This document shows, one piece after another, positions 50,172 to 57,881 of a stretch of DNA of 64,000 nucleotides (position 1 is the stretch's first letter; every line of letters begins with the position of its first letter). The notes under the pieces were generated by a model. That model worked only from the letters and a program-made list of their open reading frames with translations, searched no databases and had not been told where the DNA came from. The stretch lies in assembly GCA_021413445.1 (NCBI GenBank), contig JAIOQI010000043.1:1-64000 (forward strand), written 5' to 3'. Position numbers and translations under genes: made by a program. Origin of the DNA: Alphaproteobacteria bacterium (GTDB lineage: Bacteria > Pseudomonadota > Alphaproteobacteria > Micavibrionales > UBA2020).

Positions 50172-50245
50172 GTACTACAAAAATCGAGTGTTTTAATAGT
50201 ACACTTGAGATTCTATAGTACAGTTGCACATTTCAAAATGTACTA
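50172..50245. repeat. cluster of TAGTAC/GTACTA boxes
   Basis: GTACTA at 50172, TAGTACA at 50197 and 50216 (19 bases apart), and the inverted TGTACTA at 50239 lie within 75 bases between the AT-rich gene and tRNA-Lys. The spacing suggests repeated protein-binding sites. Confidence 0.5.
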
Positions 50246-50259
50246 AGCCCTCGAAAAAA

Positions 50260-50335
50260 TGGTGGTCCCTGTTGGATTTGAACCAACGACCTACTGATTA
50301 AGAGTCAGCTGCTCTACCAACTGAGCTAAGGAACC
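50260..50335 (-). tRNA. tRNA-Lys(CTT)
   Basis: On the minus strand GGTTCCT...AGGGACC closes the acceptor, and CCA is encoded. The anticodon arm CTGACTCTTAATCAG gives loop CTCTTAA-type with anticodon CTT; the D arm AGCTCAGTTGGTAGAGC and T arm TTGGTTCAAATCCAA are canonical. Confidence 0.95.
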
Positions 50336-50413
50336 ACAGCGAAGTGAGGGGGAGATTACGGTATTTGCCGGGTCGCTGTCAAGGGGGACATATCCCCTTG
50401 TTTCCCTTCACAA

Positions 50414-50446
50414 ATAAAAAAGCCTGGCGCAGATAGCGCCAGGCTT
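50414..50446 (-). terminator. intrinsic terminator of cspA
   Basis: AAGCCTGGCGC and GCGCCAGGCTT form an 11-bp stem around AGATA; on the minus strand it runs into a T-rich tract. Confidence 0.9.
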
Positions 50447-50468
50447 GATTACGTCGGCAACCTAAGAG

Positions 50469-50672
50469 TTAGGCCGCCTTCAGATTCGTGGCAGAGTTCT
50501 TGCCGCGTTCGGAAGTGATGTCAAAAGTAACCTTTTGACCTTCGTTCAGGCCGCGCATGCCAGCACCTTCAACGGCGCTGATGTGAACAAACACATCTGC
50601 ATCGCCGCTATCGGGCTGGATGAAACCGAAACCTTTTTGAGCGTTGAACCATTTAACTGTACCTTGAGCCAT
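50469..50672 (-). CDS. cold-shock protein, CspA family
   Basis: 67 residues from ATG 50672, with AAAGGAGG ideally placed. [17 protein letters not shown] (RNP1) and [12 protein letters not shown] (RNP2) are the nucleic-acid binding motifs of the cold-shock domain. It is an RNA chaperone of the cytosol. A long upstream region without genes (50673-51188) leaves room for a regulatory 5' leader as in other csp genes. Confidence 0.95.
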   Translation of the reverse strand: MAQGTVKWFNAQKGFGFIQPDSGDADVFVHISAVEGAGMRGLNEGQKVTFDITSERGKNSATNLKAA

Positions 50673-51188
50673 CTTGGCCTCCTTTAAGAAACGCACTCTC
50701 GTGCATGAAGCCCGCACACCATTGCGCGAACTTTATCCGAAAATAGCGATGTCTTGGGGGAAAGCCGCGTAACGGCGAACAAACAAGTCAGAACTTAAAA
50801 ATCTCGAATATGACCAACGTAGGCCTTTGGCGCGGAATAGCAAGAACTATCTCATTTATATTTTTTTGACCCTGACATTGTTCATCTTTTTGTCCGTCGT
50901 GTGATCGCTTTGCGCGGAATCGTTTATAGCCTGAGCGTGATTCCATATAAATTGACATAGCCCAGGTTATATGTAATACTCCCTCTTCGTAAGGATATAA
51001 AGTCCTGCATCTTTCTTTGTCGCAAGTACCGTTTGAAGCCGTGGCAATGTGACCTGCAAAAATTTTGTTTCTTTGAAAGACCGCCGCTGACAACCCAGCC
51101 GGCGCACATGCTTTTTATCAGCTTTGATCAATAGTGGTCATCGCACCGCAGCATTATCTGCACCGCCGCCACTTGAAAGAACGTAACA
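50673..51188. other. 516-base gene-free region upstream of cspA
   Basis: Open frames here are short, atypical in composition and lack ribosome sites. The left part should contain the cspA leader and promoter; an AT-rich stretch around 50850-50990 is the likeliest promoter area. No tRNA or recognisable RNA gene was seen. Confidence 0.4.
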
Positions 51189-51455
51189 ATGAACAGTGAA
51201 ACAAAACGCGGAAAAGCGCAGTTGCGCGACATGAGCGCGGCGCAGGGGATATACGACGTCGATTACATGGTGCATGTCAACACCCGGACAATTAAAAATA
51301 TCGGCGTGCCGGTCGTCACGCAAAAAATGGTCACCGCCTACGTTCAATCCATCAACGGCTATGTCCTCAAAAACGGGAAATATGTCCTGGAGGAGAACGG
51401 CGAGTCCCTTTATCAGCTGGAAAAAGCCGGGACGACCTGGCGCGTTATTTCCTGA
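51189..51455 (+). CDS. small hypothetical protein
   Basis: 88 residues. The sequence looks coding: a charged start (MNSETKRGKAQLRD), then beta-rich VDYMVHVNTRTIKNIGVPVV and a final YQLEKAGTTWRVIS. The ribosome site is weak (AAAGAACG). It is predicted soluble and its family was not recognised. It converges with the membrane protein gene ending at 51471. Confidence 0.55.
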   Translation: MNSETKRGKAQLRDMSAAQGIYDVDYMVHVNTRTIKNIGVPVVTQKMVTAYVQSINGYVLKNGKYVLEENGESLYQLEKAGTTWRVIS

Positions 51456-51470
51456 AACTCCCGTCAAAAT

Positions 51471-52526
51471 TTACGGAGAGGGTGCGCCGGGAGAGGGCGG
51501 CGTGTTTTTTGCAGGAGGAGCGACCGGGGCATCCCCGGCCTTGTCGTTAAAGGTTTTACCCAGCTCCAGGCTGCCGGCCTTCGCGGCGGAACCTGAGTCT
51601 GGCGGCGGCGGAGAATTCCCCGCCGGTTTTTTCTTCCGCTGCGCCTGAAAATATTTGAGCCGGGCCATATAAAATTCCGGCGACGTCTTTTCAGCGATTT
51701 CGCCAAAAAACTTTTCGACGTAGGTGGAGGGCCTCCACCCGGTCGGCGGCTTTTGCTCCCGGGGCCGGGCGCGCATCTTGCTGTTAAACTGATAAGCGAT
51801 GCCCTGCGCGATTTTTGTCGATTTCAGCGCCTGCCGCGCCGCGGCGAGAGCCGGGACGGCCATAAACTGCGTCGCCGCCAGCACGCCCGACAAAACGGGA
51901 TGGAGCACGGTTTGCTTGATGATCCTGATAAAACGGGGCGCTTTATCGGTGAGCGCGGACTGCGCGATCTGGGCGTGCCATACTTTCGCCATGACTTCCA
52001 CCCAGGTCAGCGCCGCCGACAGGCCGATGAAGGCGCAGACGCCGATGCCGGTGCCGATGATTTTATTGACCGTTTCATGGCCGAAGAGCGGCTTTCCGGA
52101 GCGGCGGCGGGGGTTTAAAAGCCACGCCGTGGCGCGATAGACGCTCAAGGCGCAGTAGTATTCGAAGAACTCACCCGCCTTCTTCGCGCCAGCGGTGAAT
52201 TTTCCTTTTATGGTCCGCCAGCGCTGGCTGAATTTTGAGTCCGGGTTTTTATAAGCGCCGAACTTGAAACGCTGGGCGAGCGGGTTCCATGCCTTCATCG
52301 CCAAAGGCTTTACGGCGTTGGCGGGAATCGCGACCAGGATATTGAACAGCCAATCGGCGCCGCCCATGACCGCCTTGCCCGCGGCGGCAAGGCCATCAAA
52401 ACAGTCATATCCGAACTTTGCAAAGAAAACCGCCGTGCGCTGCTGCCCGGGACTCAGGACATTGAAAGCGACCGCGTCTTTTTCAAACTGCGCTTGCTTC
52501 TCTTCAACTACGCCCGGAGCGTGCAT
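51471..52526 (-). CDS. hypothetical membrane-associated protein with disordered tail
   Basis: 351 residues. Hydrophobic stretches near residues 50-75 (AVMGGADWLFNILVAIPANA) and 155-175 (IIGTGIGVCAFIGLSAAL) and one near 215-230 suggest membrane association. The last ~55 residues are Pro/Ala-rich and low complexity (GNSPPPPDSGSAAKAG). There is no signal peptide and no family was recognised. It heads, or precedes, a minus-strand series of small genes (52.6-53.4 kb) but is 70 bases downstream of them. Confidence 0.7.
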   Translation of the reverse strand: MHAPGVVEEKQAQFEKDAVAFNVLSPGQQRTAVFFAKFGYDCFDGLAAAGKAVMGGADWLFNILVAIPANAVKPLAMKAWNPLAQRFKFGAYKNPDSKFSQRWRTIKGKFTAGAKKAGEFFEYYCALSVYRATAWLLNPRRRSGKPLFGHETVNKIIGTGIGVCAFIGLSAALTWVEVMAKVWHAQIAQSALTDKAPRFIRIIKQTVLHPVLSGVLAATQFMAVPALAAARQALKSTKIAQGIAYQFNSKMRARPREQKPPTGWRPSTYVEKFFGEIAEKTSPEFYMARLKYFQAQRKKKPAGNSPPPPDSGSAAKAGSLELGKTFNDKAGDAPVAPPAKNTPPSPGAPSP

Positions 52527-52596
52527 GCTGAAACATCTTTCAATGAGACTTCAGAAGTCTCGATTATGTACGTATAAAGGGGACGGCACAAGCCCC

Positions 52597-52803
52597 TCAA
52601 TCGGAAAGCATGGACAATGCCGCCTGACGGTGCCCCGGTTTCAATTTAAGAAACAGCGTGTGCGCCTTCTTGATGTCCTGCGCGGAACCGCTCTCGGCGG
52701 CCTTCTTCAGCGCGACGGTCGTCGGGTCATCCGCTCCGCAGATGAACGCCAGCGCCTTGGCCAGCTTCCCCATGGTCTCGCGGTCAATCTTTGTTTCGGC
52801 CAT
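52597..52803 (-). CDS. small helical hypothetical protein
   Basis: 68 residues, mostly helical with a Lys/Ala-rich pattern (KKAAESGSAQDIKKAHTLFL). It overlaps the end of the upstream membrane protein gene by 20 bases, suggesting translational coupling. Function unknown. Confidence 0.65.
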   Translation of the reverse strand: MAETKIDRETMGKLAKALAFICGADDPTTVALKKAAESGSAQDIKKAHTLFLKLKPGHRQAALSMLSD

Positions 52804-53161
52804 TATCGTGTTTTTCCTTTTCCCTTTTTTCTTCCAAAAGCTTCATCGCCGCCCTGAAACCGGTTTTCCCCGCCTGGATCCCCGCATCCAGCAGCATATC
52901 CTGCATCATACCCATGAGGACAATCTGCGCCAGGAAGAATCCCGCCAGCCCGCCCGTCATGACGCCCGCCAATGCGCATACGGCGCCGATCCAGGCATTA
53001 TACCCGAAATGCACCGCCCCCCAGTACCCGCCGATACCCCCCAAAATAAAACCGAGCGCGGCTAAAGCGGCATATAAAATCCCCGCCTTGACGGCAAGGC
53101 GAAAGCCGATTTTGCCATAGTCAACAGCCTGCGCCGTGATCTTTTCTTTATCGAGCTTCAT
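52784..53161 (-). CDS. small two-helix membrane protein
   Basis: 125 residues from ATG 53161; the frame extends upstream but only as a shadow of the GIY-YIG gene. Two hydrophobic, glycine-rich segments are visible: LYAALAALGFILGGIGGYWG and WIGAVCALAGVMTGGLAGFF. The C-terminal helix is charged (LLEEKREKEKHDNGRNKD). It overlaps both neighbours by a few bases, so the three are one transcriptional unit. No family recognised. Confidence 0.7.
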   Translation of the reverse strand: MKLDKEKITAQAVDYGKIGFRLAVKAGILYAALAALGFILGGIGGYWGAVHFGYNAWIGAVCALAGVMTGGLAGFFLAQIVLMGMMQDMLLDAGIQAGKTGFRAAMKLLEEKREKEKHDNGRNKD

Positions 53162-53418
53162 CCGTTTTCCCCCGATGAAGAGCGGGTGAGTTGCAGTTTT
53201 TGCTCTCTCCCCAGCGACTTGATCTCGGCTTCCCGTTTTAAAGCGCGTCCCCTGGTCGGGTGCAATTCGGTATAAAATATTTTGTAAGGCCCGCGCCCCC
53301 GCGTGTATTTGGCGCCGGTGCCCTGCGCATGTTTGGAGAGGCGGCTCTCCATGTCGTTCGTGATCCCGGTATAAAGGGTCTTGTCCGCGCACTCTAAAAT
53401 GTAAACTGTCCAGGGCAA
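53158..53418 (-). CDS. GIY-YIG domain protein (UPF0213/YhbQ type)
   Basis: 86 residues. WTVYILECADKTLYTGITND gives the two GIY-YIG-like strands, followed by the Arg helix (DMESRLSKHAQGTGAKYTRG) and the Glu helix (KREAEIKSLGREQK). The length equals that of the small single-domain UPF0213 group, whose members show structure-specific nuclease activity in some species. Its stop overlaps the next start (ATGA). Confidence 0.9.
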   Translation of the reverse strand: MPWTVYILECADKTLYTGITNDMESRLSKHAQGTGAKYTRGRGPYKIFYTELHPTRGRALKREAEIKSLGREQKLQLTRSSSGENG

Positions 53419-53593
53419 CGCTTTTCTCCGCCAGCTTTCCCCACTATACCCGTTATCGCCGCTTTATTCCAGAAACTCTTCCCGGATCTGTTCCGGATTA
53501 TTTTTATATGTTTGACGCCGGAGCCGTGCTTTAATGAGCGCAGGTCGTCAGAAACGATCCTTTGCTTAACCTTGTCATCAGGAGACAACTCAC

Positions 53594-53692
53594 ATGGCCA
53601 AATCACACGACGCCAAAAAATCCACAAAAAAAGCCCCCCTTAAAACCCCCGCAGAAAAACGGCAAGCCAAGCGCGATAAAAAGAATAAGTAA
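53594..53692 (+). CDS. 32-residue lysine-rich protein
   Basis: An open frame of 33 codons including the stop, with CAGGAGA 8 bases before the ATG: MAKSHDAKKSTKKAP and onwards, ending KRDKKNK. About 40 percent of residues are Lys or Arg. Similar short basic proteins of unknown function occur in many proteobacteria. It converges with the aquaporin gene, ending 7 bases away. Confidence 0.6.
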   Translation: MAKSHDAKKSTKKAPLKTPAEKRQAKRDKKNK

Positions 53693-53698
53693 GCGCCG

Positions 53699-54382
53699 TC
53701 AGCGGCTTTTATTCGGTAATGCCCAAAGCCAGTTAAATACTGCGGTGGCAAGGATGCTGCCCCATACCTGCGCTATAACGAACCCCGGGACATCGTCCGG
53801 CCTGATGCCCGAGAACGAATCGGTCAGCGAACGGGCAATCGTCACCGCCGGATTTGCAAAAGACGTCGATGACGTGAACCAGTAACCGGCAGCGATAAAC
53901 AAACCGACGGCATAAGGCACGGCTTCCGGGCGTGTGCGCAGGCAGCCTATGATCGTCGCCAGCAGGCCGAAGGAAGCCACAACCTCGCCCGTCCATACCC
54001 CCACGCCGGTGCGCACATGCGTCGATGCCTCAATCAGCGGCAGGCTAAACATGGCGTGTGCCAACAGAGTACCGGCGACAGCTCCCGTGACCTGCAAGGC
54101 CGCATAAGCCAGGCATTCGATCCACGGCAGTTGACGCCGCAAAGCAAAGGACAAGCTGACCACCGGGTTGAAATGCGCGCCGGAGACGGGGCCGAAAATA
54201 AGGATCAGCACCACCAATGCCGCGCCCGTCGCCAGTGTATTGCCGAGCAGCGCGAGGGCGGCGTTCCCGCCCGCAAGCTGGTCCCCCATGATGCCCGAGC
54301 CGACGACGACGGCAACCAGCAGCGCGGTGCCGAGAGCTTCCGCAAAGAGCCGCCGCGTCAGGTCAAATTTATGCGTGGTCAT
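53699..54382 (-). CDS. aquaporin / MIP-family channel
   Basis: 227 residues, six membrane helices. The two half-helix motifs are GAHFNPVVSLS (NPV rather than NPA) and SFANPAVTIARS (NPA). The sequence around the second motif, followed by SFSGIRPDDVPGFVIAQVWG, resembles the AqpS-like group sometimes found with arsenic-resistance genes, but no ars genes are nearby. Water, glycerol or metalloid conduction is possible; sequence does not decide. Confidence 0.9.
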   Translation of the reverse strand: MTTHKFDLTRRLFAEALGTALLVAVVVGSGIMGDQLAGGNAALALLGNTLATGAALVVLILIFGPVSGAHFNPVVSLSFALRRQLPWIECLAYAALQVTGAVAGTLLAHAMFSLPLIEASTHVRTGVGVWTGEVVASFGLLATIIGCLRTRPEAVPYAVGLFIAAGYWFTSSTSFANPAVTIARSLTDSFSGIRPDDVPGFVIAQVWGSILATAVFNWLWALPNKSR

Positions 54383-54441
54383 TGATTAAATCCTCCGTCA
54401 AATAGTATCCGGGATTTGCAAACGGTCGCGTGTCGTGGAAA

Positions 54442-54518
54442 TGGCGTGCCCGGAGAGATTTGAACTCCCGACCTGATGCTTAGAAGGCACCTGCTCTATC
54501 CAGCTGAGCTACGGGCAC
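54442..54518 (-). tRNA. tRNA-Arg(TCT)
   Basis: On the minus strand GTGCCCG pairs with CGGGCAC, discriminator G, CCA encoded. The anticodon loop CTTCTAA gives anticodon TCT. D and T arms are canonical (AGCTCAGCTGGATAGAGC; GGGAGTTCAAATCTCTC). Confidence 0.96.
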
Positions 54519-54539
54519 GTATCCAGGGGGAATTATAGC

Positions 54540-54842
54540 TTATTTTTCTTCTGCGTCAGGGCGGTATTTGAAGTTGTCGATATAATTGCGCGGCGTGATC
54601 CGGCGGGCGCGCGGTTCGTCCACTTCATATTCCCAGCCCTCGCCCTCGGCGAAGGCGACCGCCGCGTCCTTGCTGGCGAAATTCATCCGCACCTGGTTCA
54701 GGGTGTCATTGGCGGAAGTCCAGCCCATCACCGGCTCGGGACGGCGCGGCGCTTCCAGTTCATATTCCAGAACCCATCTGGCCGAACTGGCGCGCCCGGA
54801 TTGCGTGGCGCTTTTAGCGGGTTTGTAAATTTTGACTTTCAT
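54540..54842 (-). CDS. complex I accessory subunit, NDUFS4-like (ETC complex I family)
   Basis: 100 residues. VKIYKPAKSATQSGRASSAR, WVLEYE, MGWTSANDTLNQVRMNF and EGWEYEVDEP match the ETC complex I 18-kDa/NDUFS4 family, an accessory subunit of NADH:quinone oxidoreductase found in mitochondria and alphaproteobacteria. This supports the class assignment. It is separate from any nuo operon and lies between two tRNA genes on the same strand. Confidence 0.93.
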   Translation of the reverse strand: MKVKIYKPAKSATQSGRASSARWVLEYELEAPRRPEPVMGWTSANDTLNQVRMNFASKDAAVAFAEGEGWEYEVDEPRARRITPRNYIDNFKYRPDAEEK

Positions 54843-54873
54843 AGCTCGCGAACACCATTCTCTTTAATTTAAG

Positions 54874-54950
54874 TGGTCGGAGCGGAGGGATTTGAACCCC
54901 CGACATCCTGCTCCCAAAACAGGCGCGCTACCGGACTGCGCTACGCTCCG
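54874..54950 (-). tRNA. tRNA-Pro(TGG)
   Basis: On the minus strand CGGAGCG pairs with CGCTCCG, discriminator A, CCA encoded. The anticodon arm CCTGT-TTTGGGA-GCAGG gives anticodon TGG. The T arm GGGGGTTCAAATCCCTC is canonical. Confidence 0.96.
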
Positions 54951-55051
54951 ACTGTACTAAGTGTCTTAATTTATAGAGGATTTCAGGACTTAAAGCAAGG
55001 CTGCTTTTATACATAATTATCCCGGTTGTTTCCCTGTGGGTATTCAATGAG

Positions 55052-55537
55052 TTAGGGTTGGGAACCCTTGAAATAGGGGTGGATAACCCGATCCCCCGCC
55101 CGGATTCCCAATTCCCGGGCCCGGCCGCCATTGATTTCCAGCACGGCGGCCACCGGCACTCCTGAGCTGAGCGGCTCCAGGGATTTCGGCACGGCATTTT
55201 CATGGATCGTCTTGATCTCGCCGTCGGCGGCGATAAACAGCATATCCAGCGGGATGAGGGTGTTCTTCATCCAGAAGCTGGTCTTTGCCGTCCGGCCCAT
55301 CTCGAAGAGCATGCCGTGATCCGGCGCCATCTGCTCGCGGAACATCAGCCCGATTTCCTCTTCTGCCGGCGTACTGGCGATTTCGACCTCGAAGCTATGC
55401 CGGCCGCCGAGCTTGCCCTCAATGACCAGCGTTTCAAGGCGGGCCCCTTTTTGCGCAACGCTCGAAAAATAAAAACCCGCCACCAGCACGATGGCCGCCG
55501 CGATCAGAAACAACATGAAGGATTTGTGCAGATTCAT
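55052..55537 (-). CDS. DUF192 family exported protein
   Basis: 161 residues from ATG 55537, with CGGAGG 6 bases upstream. The N-terminus has one hydrophobic segment (FMLFLIAAAIVLVAGFYF), a signal anchor or signal peptide. The DUF192 domain is shown by EEEIGLMFREQMAPDHGMLF, SFWMKNTLIPLDMLFI and VLEINGGRARELGIRAGDRV. Its role is not established. It overlaps the upstream ymdB-type gene by 4 bases. Confidence 0.9.
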   Translation of the reverse strand: MNLHKSFMLFLIAAAIVLVAGFYFSSVAQKGARLETLVIEGKLGGRHSFEVEIASTPAEEEIGLMFREQMAPDHGMLFEMGRTAKTSFWMKNTLIPLDMLFIAADGEIKTIHENAVPKSLEPLSSGVPVAAVLEINGGRARELGIRAGDRVIHPYFKGSQP

Positions 55538-56352
55538 GGGACCTCCGGTAAAGCTTGCGACAATTTCCCGCCGATGCGCAACGGCTCGATCCGCGTGCAC
55601 AGCCCCGTCCTGGGGTCGATGTCCGCCATCGTGCCGCAGAGGGTGACCGGCCCTTCCGCCGGGCGCAGCTTTTCGCCCGGAACCTTGCGCACAAAGCGGT
55701 TCACCGCCATCATCGTGTCCATGCCGATCACGCTGTCATAGCTGCCGCACATGCCGGCATCAGTCTGAAAGCCGGTGCCCTGCGGCAGGATCTGCGCGTC
55801 CGCCGTCGGCACATGGGTGTGCGTGCCGACCACCAGCGAAGAACGCCCGTCGCAATAATAACCAATCGCCTGCTTTTCGCTGGAAGCCTCGCCGTGCACG
55901 TCGATGATAATGGCATTGACATCCTTGCCGAGCTTGTATGCCTTGCACAGCTTGTCCATCGCCGCAAAGGGGTCGTCCAGCGCGTCCATGAACAGCCGGC
56001 ACATCACGTTGGTCACCAGGATTTTATGCCCCTGCGCGGTCTGGATGATGTAGGCGCCCTTGCCGGGCGCCGTTTCAGGGTAATTGATGGGCCGCAGCAG
56101 CTTCGGGTCGCTGCCGATGTAGGGGATGATCTCGCGCTGATCCCAGATGTGGTTGCCGGTGGTGATGCAATCGACCCCCGCTTTATAAAGATCGTTGCAG
56201 ATCTGCGCGGTGATGCCGAAGCCGCTCGCCGCGTTCTCGGCATTCACGATCACCGCGTCCAGCTTGTAATTTTTGCGCAGGTCGGGGAGCCGCGCGATGA
56301 TCTCATCCCGCGGATTGCGCCCCACCACATCGCCCAGAAAAAGAACTTTCAT
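55534..56352 (-). CDS. YmdB-family metallophosphoesterase (TIGR00282)
   Basis: 272 residues. MKVLFLGDVVGRNPRDEI, NAENAASGFGIT, TGNHIWDQREI, DVHGEASSEKQAIGYY and VVGTHTHVPTADAQIL are the metal-binding motifs in order. Characterised relatives hydrolyse 2',3'-cyclic nucleotides and affect RNA turnover. The gene is coupled by 4-base overlaps to the cyclo-ligase gene upstream and the DUF192 gene downstream. Confidence 0.93.
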   Translation of the reverse strand: MKVLFLGDVVGRNPRDEIIARLPDLRKNYKLDAVIVNAENAASGFGITAQICNDLYKAGVDCITTGNHIWDQREIIPYIGSDPKLLRPINYPETAPGKGAYIIQTAQGHKILVTNVMCRLFMDALDDPFAAMDKLCKAYKLGKDVNAIIIDVHGEASSEKQAIGYYCDGRSSLVVGTHTHVPTADAQILPQGTGFQTDAGMCGSYDSVIGMDTMMAVNRFVRKVPGEKLRPAEGPVTLCGTMADIDPRTGLCTRIEPLRIGGKLSQALPEVP

Positions 56353-56918
56353 TTATAAATATTCCCGTCGGTCACGATCATGTCCATCCTGATGTCGCCT
56401 TCCTCCACCGGCAGCCCGGCGCACAGTTGCATTTCATAGCCCAAGCCAATGGCCAGCAGGGGCCTGTTTTCCTTCAGCCGCGCAATCGTCGCGTCATAAA
56501 AACCGCCGCCATAGCCCAGCCGGTGACAATTTGCATCAAAAGCGGCCAGCGGCACAAGGACAATATCAGGAACCACCGCCGGTGCGGCCGCCGGCTCCAT
56601 GATGCTGTACTTGCCGGCCGTCATGGGCGTGGCCTCGTCCCAGAGGTGAAACTCCAGCGGCAGCGTCGCCCCCGCCACATGCGGCAGGGCGCAGGAACAG
56701 CCGCGCCGCAATAACTCGCGCAGGATCGGCATATCGTCCAGCTCGTTGCGGATCGGCCAATAGCCGGCGACCACCGCGCCGGCCGGCACCGGCACGTTCT
56801 TAAAAAAAAGCTCGCAGACTTTGGCGGCAGACTCTTTGCGCGCCGCGGGGGGAATCAGCGCCCGCCGCTCCAAGAACATCTGGCGCAAAACTGATTTTGA
56901 GGGGGGCTGGCCGGTCAC
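56349..56918 (-). CDS. 5-formyltetrahydrofolate cyclo-ligase
   Basis: 189 residues. The N-terminal Arg/Lys helix (LRQMFLERRALI), VAGYWPIRNELD, and the signature PLAAFDANCHRLGYGGGFYD identify the family (ygfA/fau). It converts 5-formyl-THF to 5,10-methenyl-THF. As in many proteobacteria it lies directly downstream of the 6S RNA gene, which may be processed from the same transcript. Confidence 0.94.
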   Translation of the reverse strand: MTGQPPSKSVLRQMFLERRALIPPAARKESAAKVCELFFKNVPVPAGAVVAGYWPIRNELDDMPILRELLRRGCSCALPHVAGATLPLEFHLWDEATPMTAGKYSIMEPAAAPAVVPDIVLVPLAAFDANCHRLGYGGGFYDATIARLKENRPLLAIGLGYEMQLCAGLPVEEGDIRMDMIVTDGNIYK

Positions 56919-56941
56919 GCAGTTCTCCGGAAAAAAAAAGT

Positions 56942-57102
56942 GGAAGGCGCCACCTGAGCCGTGGACGGGGATTATCCGCTAGGCCCTGTAAAACAGGTGG
57001 GCACCATGTAATCAGACCACGGCCTGATCAGCGACAGCACCCAATCTAACGATCATCGGCCTCTGGGACAGTGCTGTCTCACGCACTCCGCAGCAACCTT
57101 CC
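56942..57102 (-). ncRNA. ssrS: 6S RNA
   Basis: About 161 bases on the minus strand between zapA and the cyclo-ligase gene, the standard location. GGAAGG at the 5' end pairs with CCTTCC at the 3' end; inner arms (GAGTGCGTGAGACAGCAC, CGTGGTCTGATTACATGGTG) fit a long hairpin with a central bubble that mimics open promoter DNA for RNA polymerase. A T-tract (A9 on the plus strand at ~56930-56938) follows. A promoter with correct spacing lies just upstream. The identification is by position and fold, not by a model search. Confidence 0.85.
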
Positions 57103-57109
57103 GGAAATC

Positions 57110-57138
57110 AATCTAGGCTATTATTGAAATTTAAGCAA
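57110..57138 (-). promoter_or_regulatory. promoter of 6S RNA
   Basis: On the minus strand TTGCTT (57138-57133) and TAGATT (57115-57110) are 17 bases apart; the RNA 5' end at about 57102 is 7 bases downstream of the -10. Confidence 0.75.
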
Positions 57139-57147
57139 CCTAAACTA

Positions 57148-57504
57148 TCAGGAGGCCTGCTGGATGCGGGTGGCGATGCCGTCGATGCGCTCAGCCAGGT
57201 GGTCGAGGATCCGTGCCACGGCCAGTTCGTCCTCCTTGCCGAAGGAGGCCTTCTGCGGCGCCGAAGCGGCCCCGCGCGCGGGTTTCGGGGTGGTTGCGGC
57301 CTCGCGGGTGTCAAACAACTCGTCCGCCAGCACGATGGCCGTCAGCACCATCAGGTGCGCGTCGTTATAGGCGGCGCCGGAGCGGGAAATCTGCTGCAGC
57401 TTCTGGTCGATGAAGGCGGCAAGGTCAACGACTCGGCCTTCCTGGCCGCTGTCGCAGGAAATATCATAGGTGCGACCATTGATGTAAATTTTCACTTCAG
57501 CCAC
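57148..57504 (-). CDS. zapA: cell division protein ZapA
   Basis: 118 residues. VKIYINGRTYDISCDSGQEG and DLAAFIDQKLQQISRSGAAY, then MVLTAIVLADELFD, are ZapA-typical. A C-terminal helix EDELAVARILDHLAERIDGI follows a low-complexity Ala/Lys linker. ZapA cross-links FtsZ filaments. It is 4 bases downstream of a small coiled-coil gene on the same strand. Confidence 0.93.
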   Translation of the reverse strand: MAEVKIYINGRTYDISCDSGQEGRVVDLAAFIDQKLQQISRSGAAYNDAHLMVLTAIVLADELFDTREAATTPKPARGAASAPQKASFGKEDELAVARILDHLAERIDGIATRIQQAS

Positions 57505-57508
57505 AGCA

Positions 57509-57727
57509 TTACTCCTCGGTTAAAAGCATTTCGAGACGGTTGATGGTCTGGTCGAGTTTCGCCGCGATTTTGCGGTTGACCTCGCGTTCGTTATTCGCGC
57601 CCAGGTCGAGCTTCGGCTCTTCTTTAAGTTGTTTCTTGGGGGGAGTGAAGCGTTTTTCGACGGCTGTTTCGAGCCGCTGCAGCGCTTTATCCAGGTTTTC
57701 AAAGGCGGGCTTTAATGAAGAATTCAT
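57509..57727 (-). CDS. small coiled-coil protein upstream of zapA (DUF4164-like)
   Basis: 72 residues from ATG 57727 with AAGGA upstream; the frame extends further but without a ribosome site. It is almost entirely helical with heptads (FENLDKALQRLETAVEKRF; KIAAKLDQTINRLEMLLTEE). A short coiled-coil gene in this position before zapA is common in alphaproteobacteria (DUF4164-type). A role with ZapA in division is inferred from context. Confidence 0.8.
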   Translation of the reverse strand: MNSSLKPAFENLDKALQRLETAVEKRFTPPKKQLKEEPKLDLGANNEREVNRKIAAKLDQTINRLEMLLTEE

Positions 57728-57881
57728 GAAAAATCCTTGTTTATTTTGGTGGGCTATTTTGACGATAGAATGAGCATAAAATCCCTGAAGGCTTTCGTCA
57801 ATATAAACCCCTACTCCCATGAATCTTTTCAGCAAATCCGCCGTTAACGGCTTTTTAATGATATGTCAATACAATGGCGTT

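Noticed and set aside
50788-51109. Minus-strand frames of 61-101 codons upstream of cspA
   Set aside because: No ribosome site, unlike-protein composition, and overlap with the expected cspA promoter/leader.
54442-54950. Genomic island between tRNA-Arg and tRNA-Pro
   Set aside because: The only gene between them is the NDUFS4-like subunit with native composition, a core alphaproteobacterial gene.
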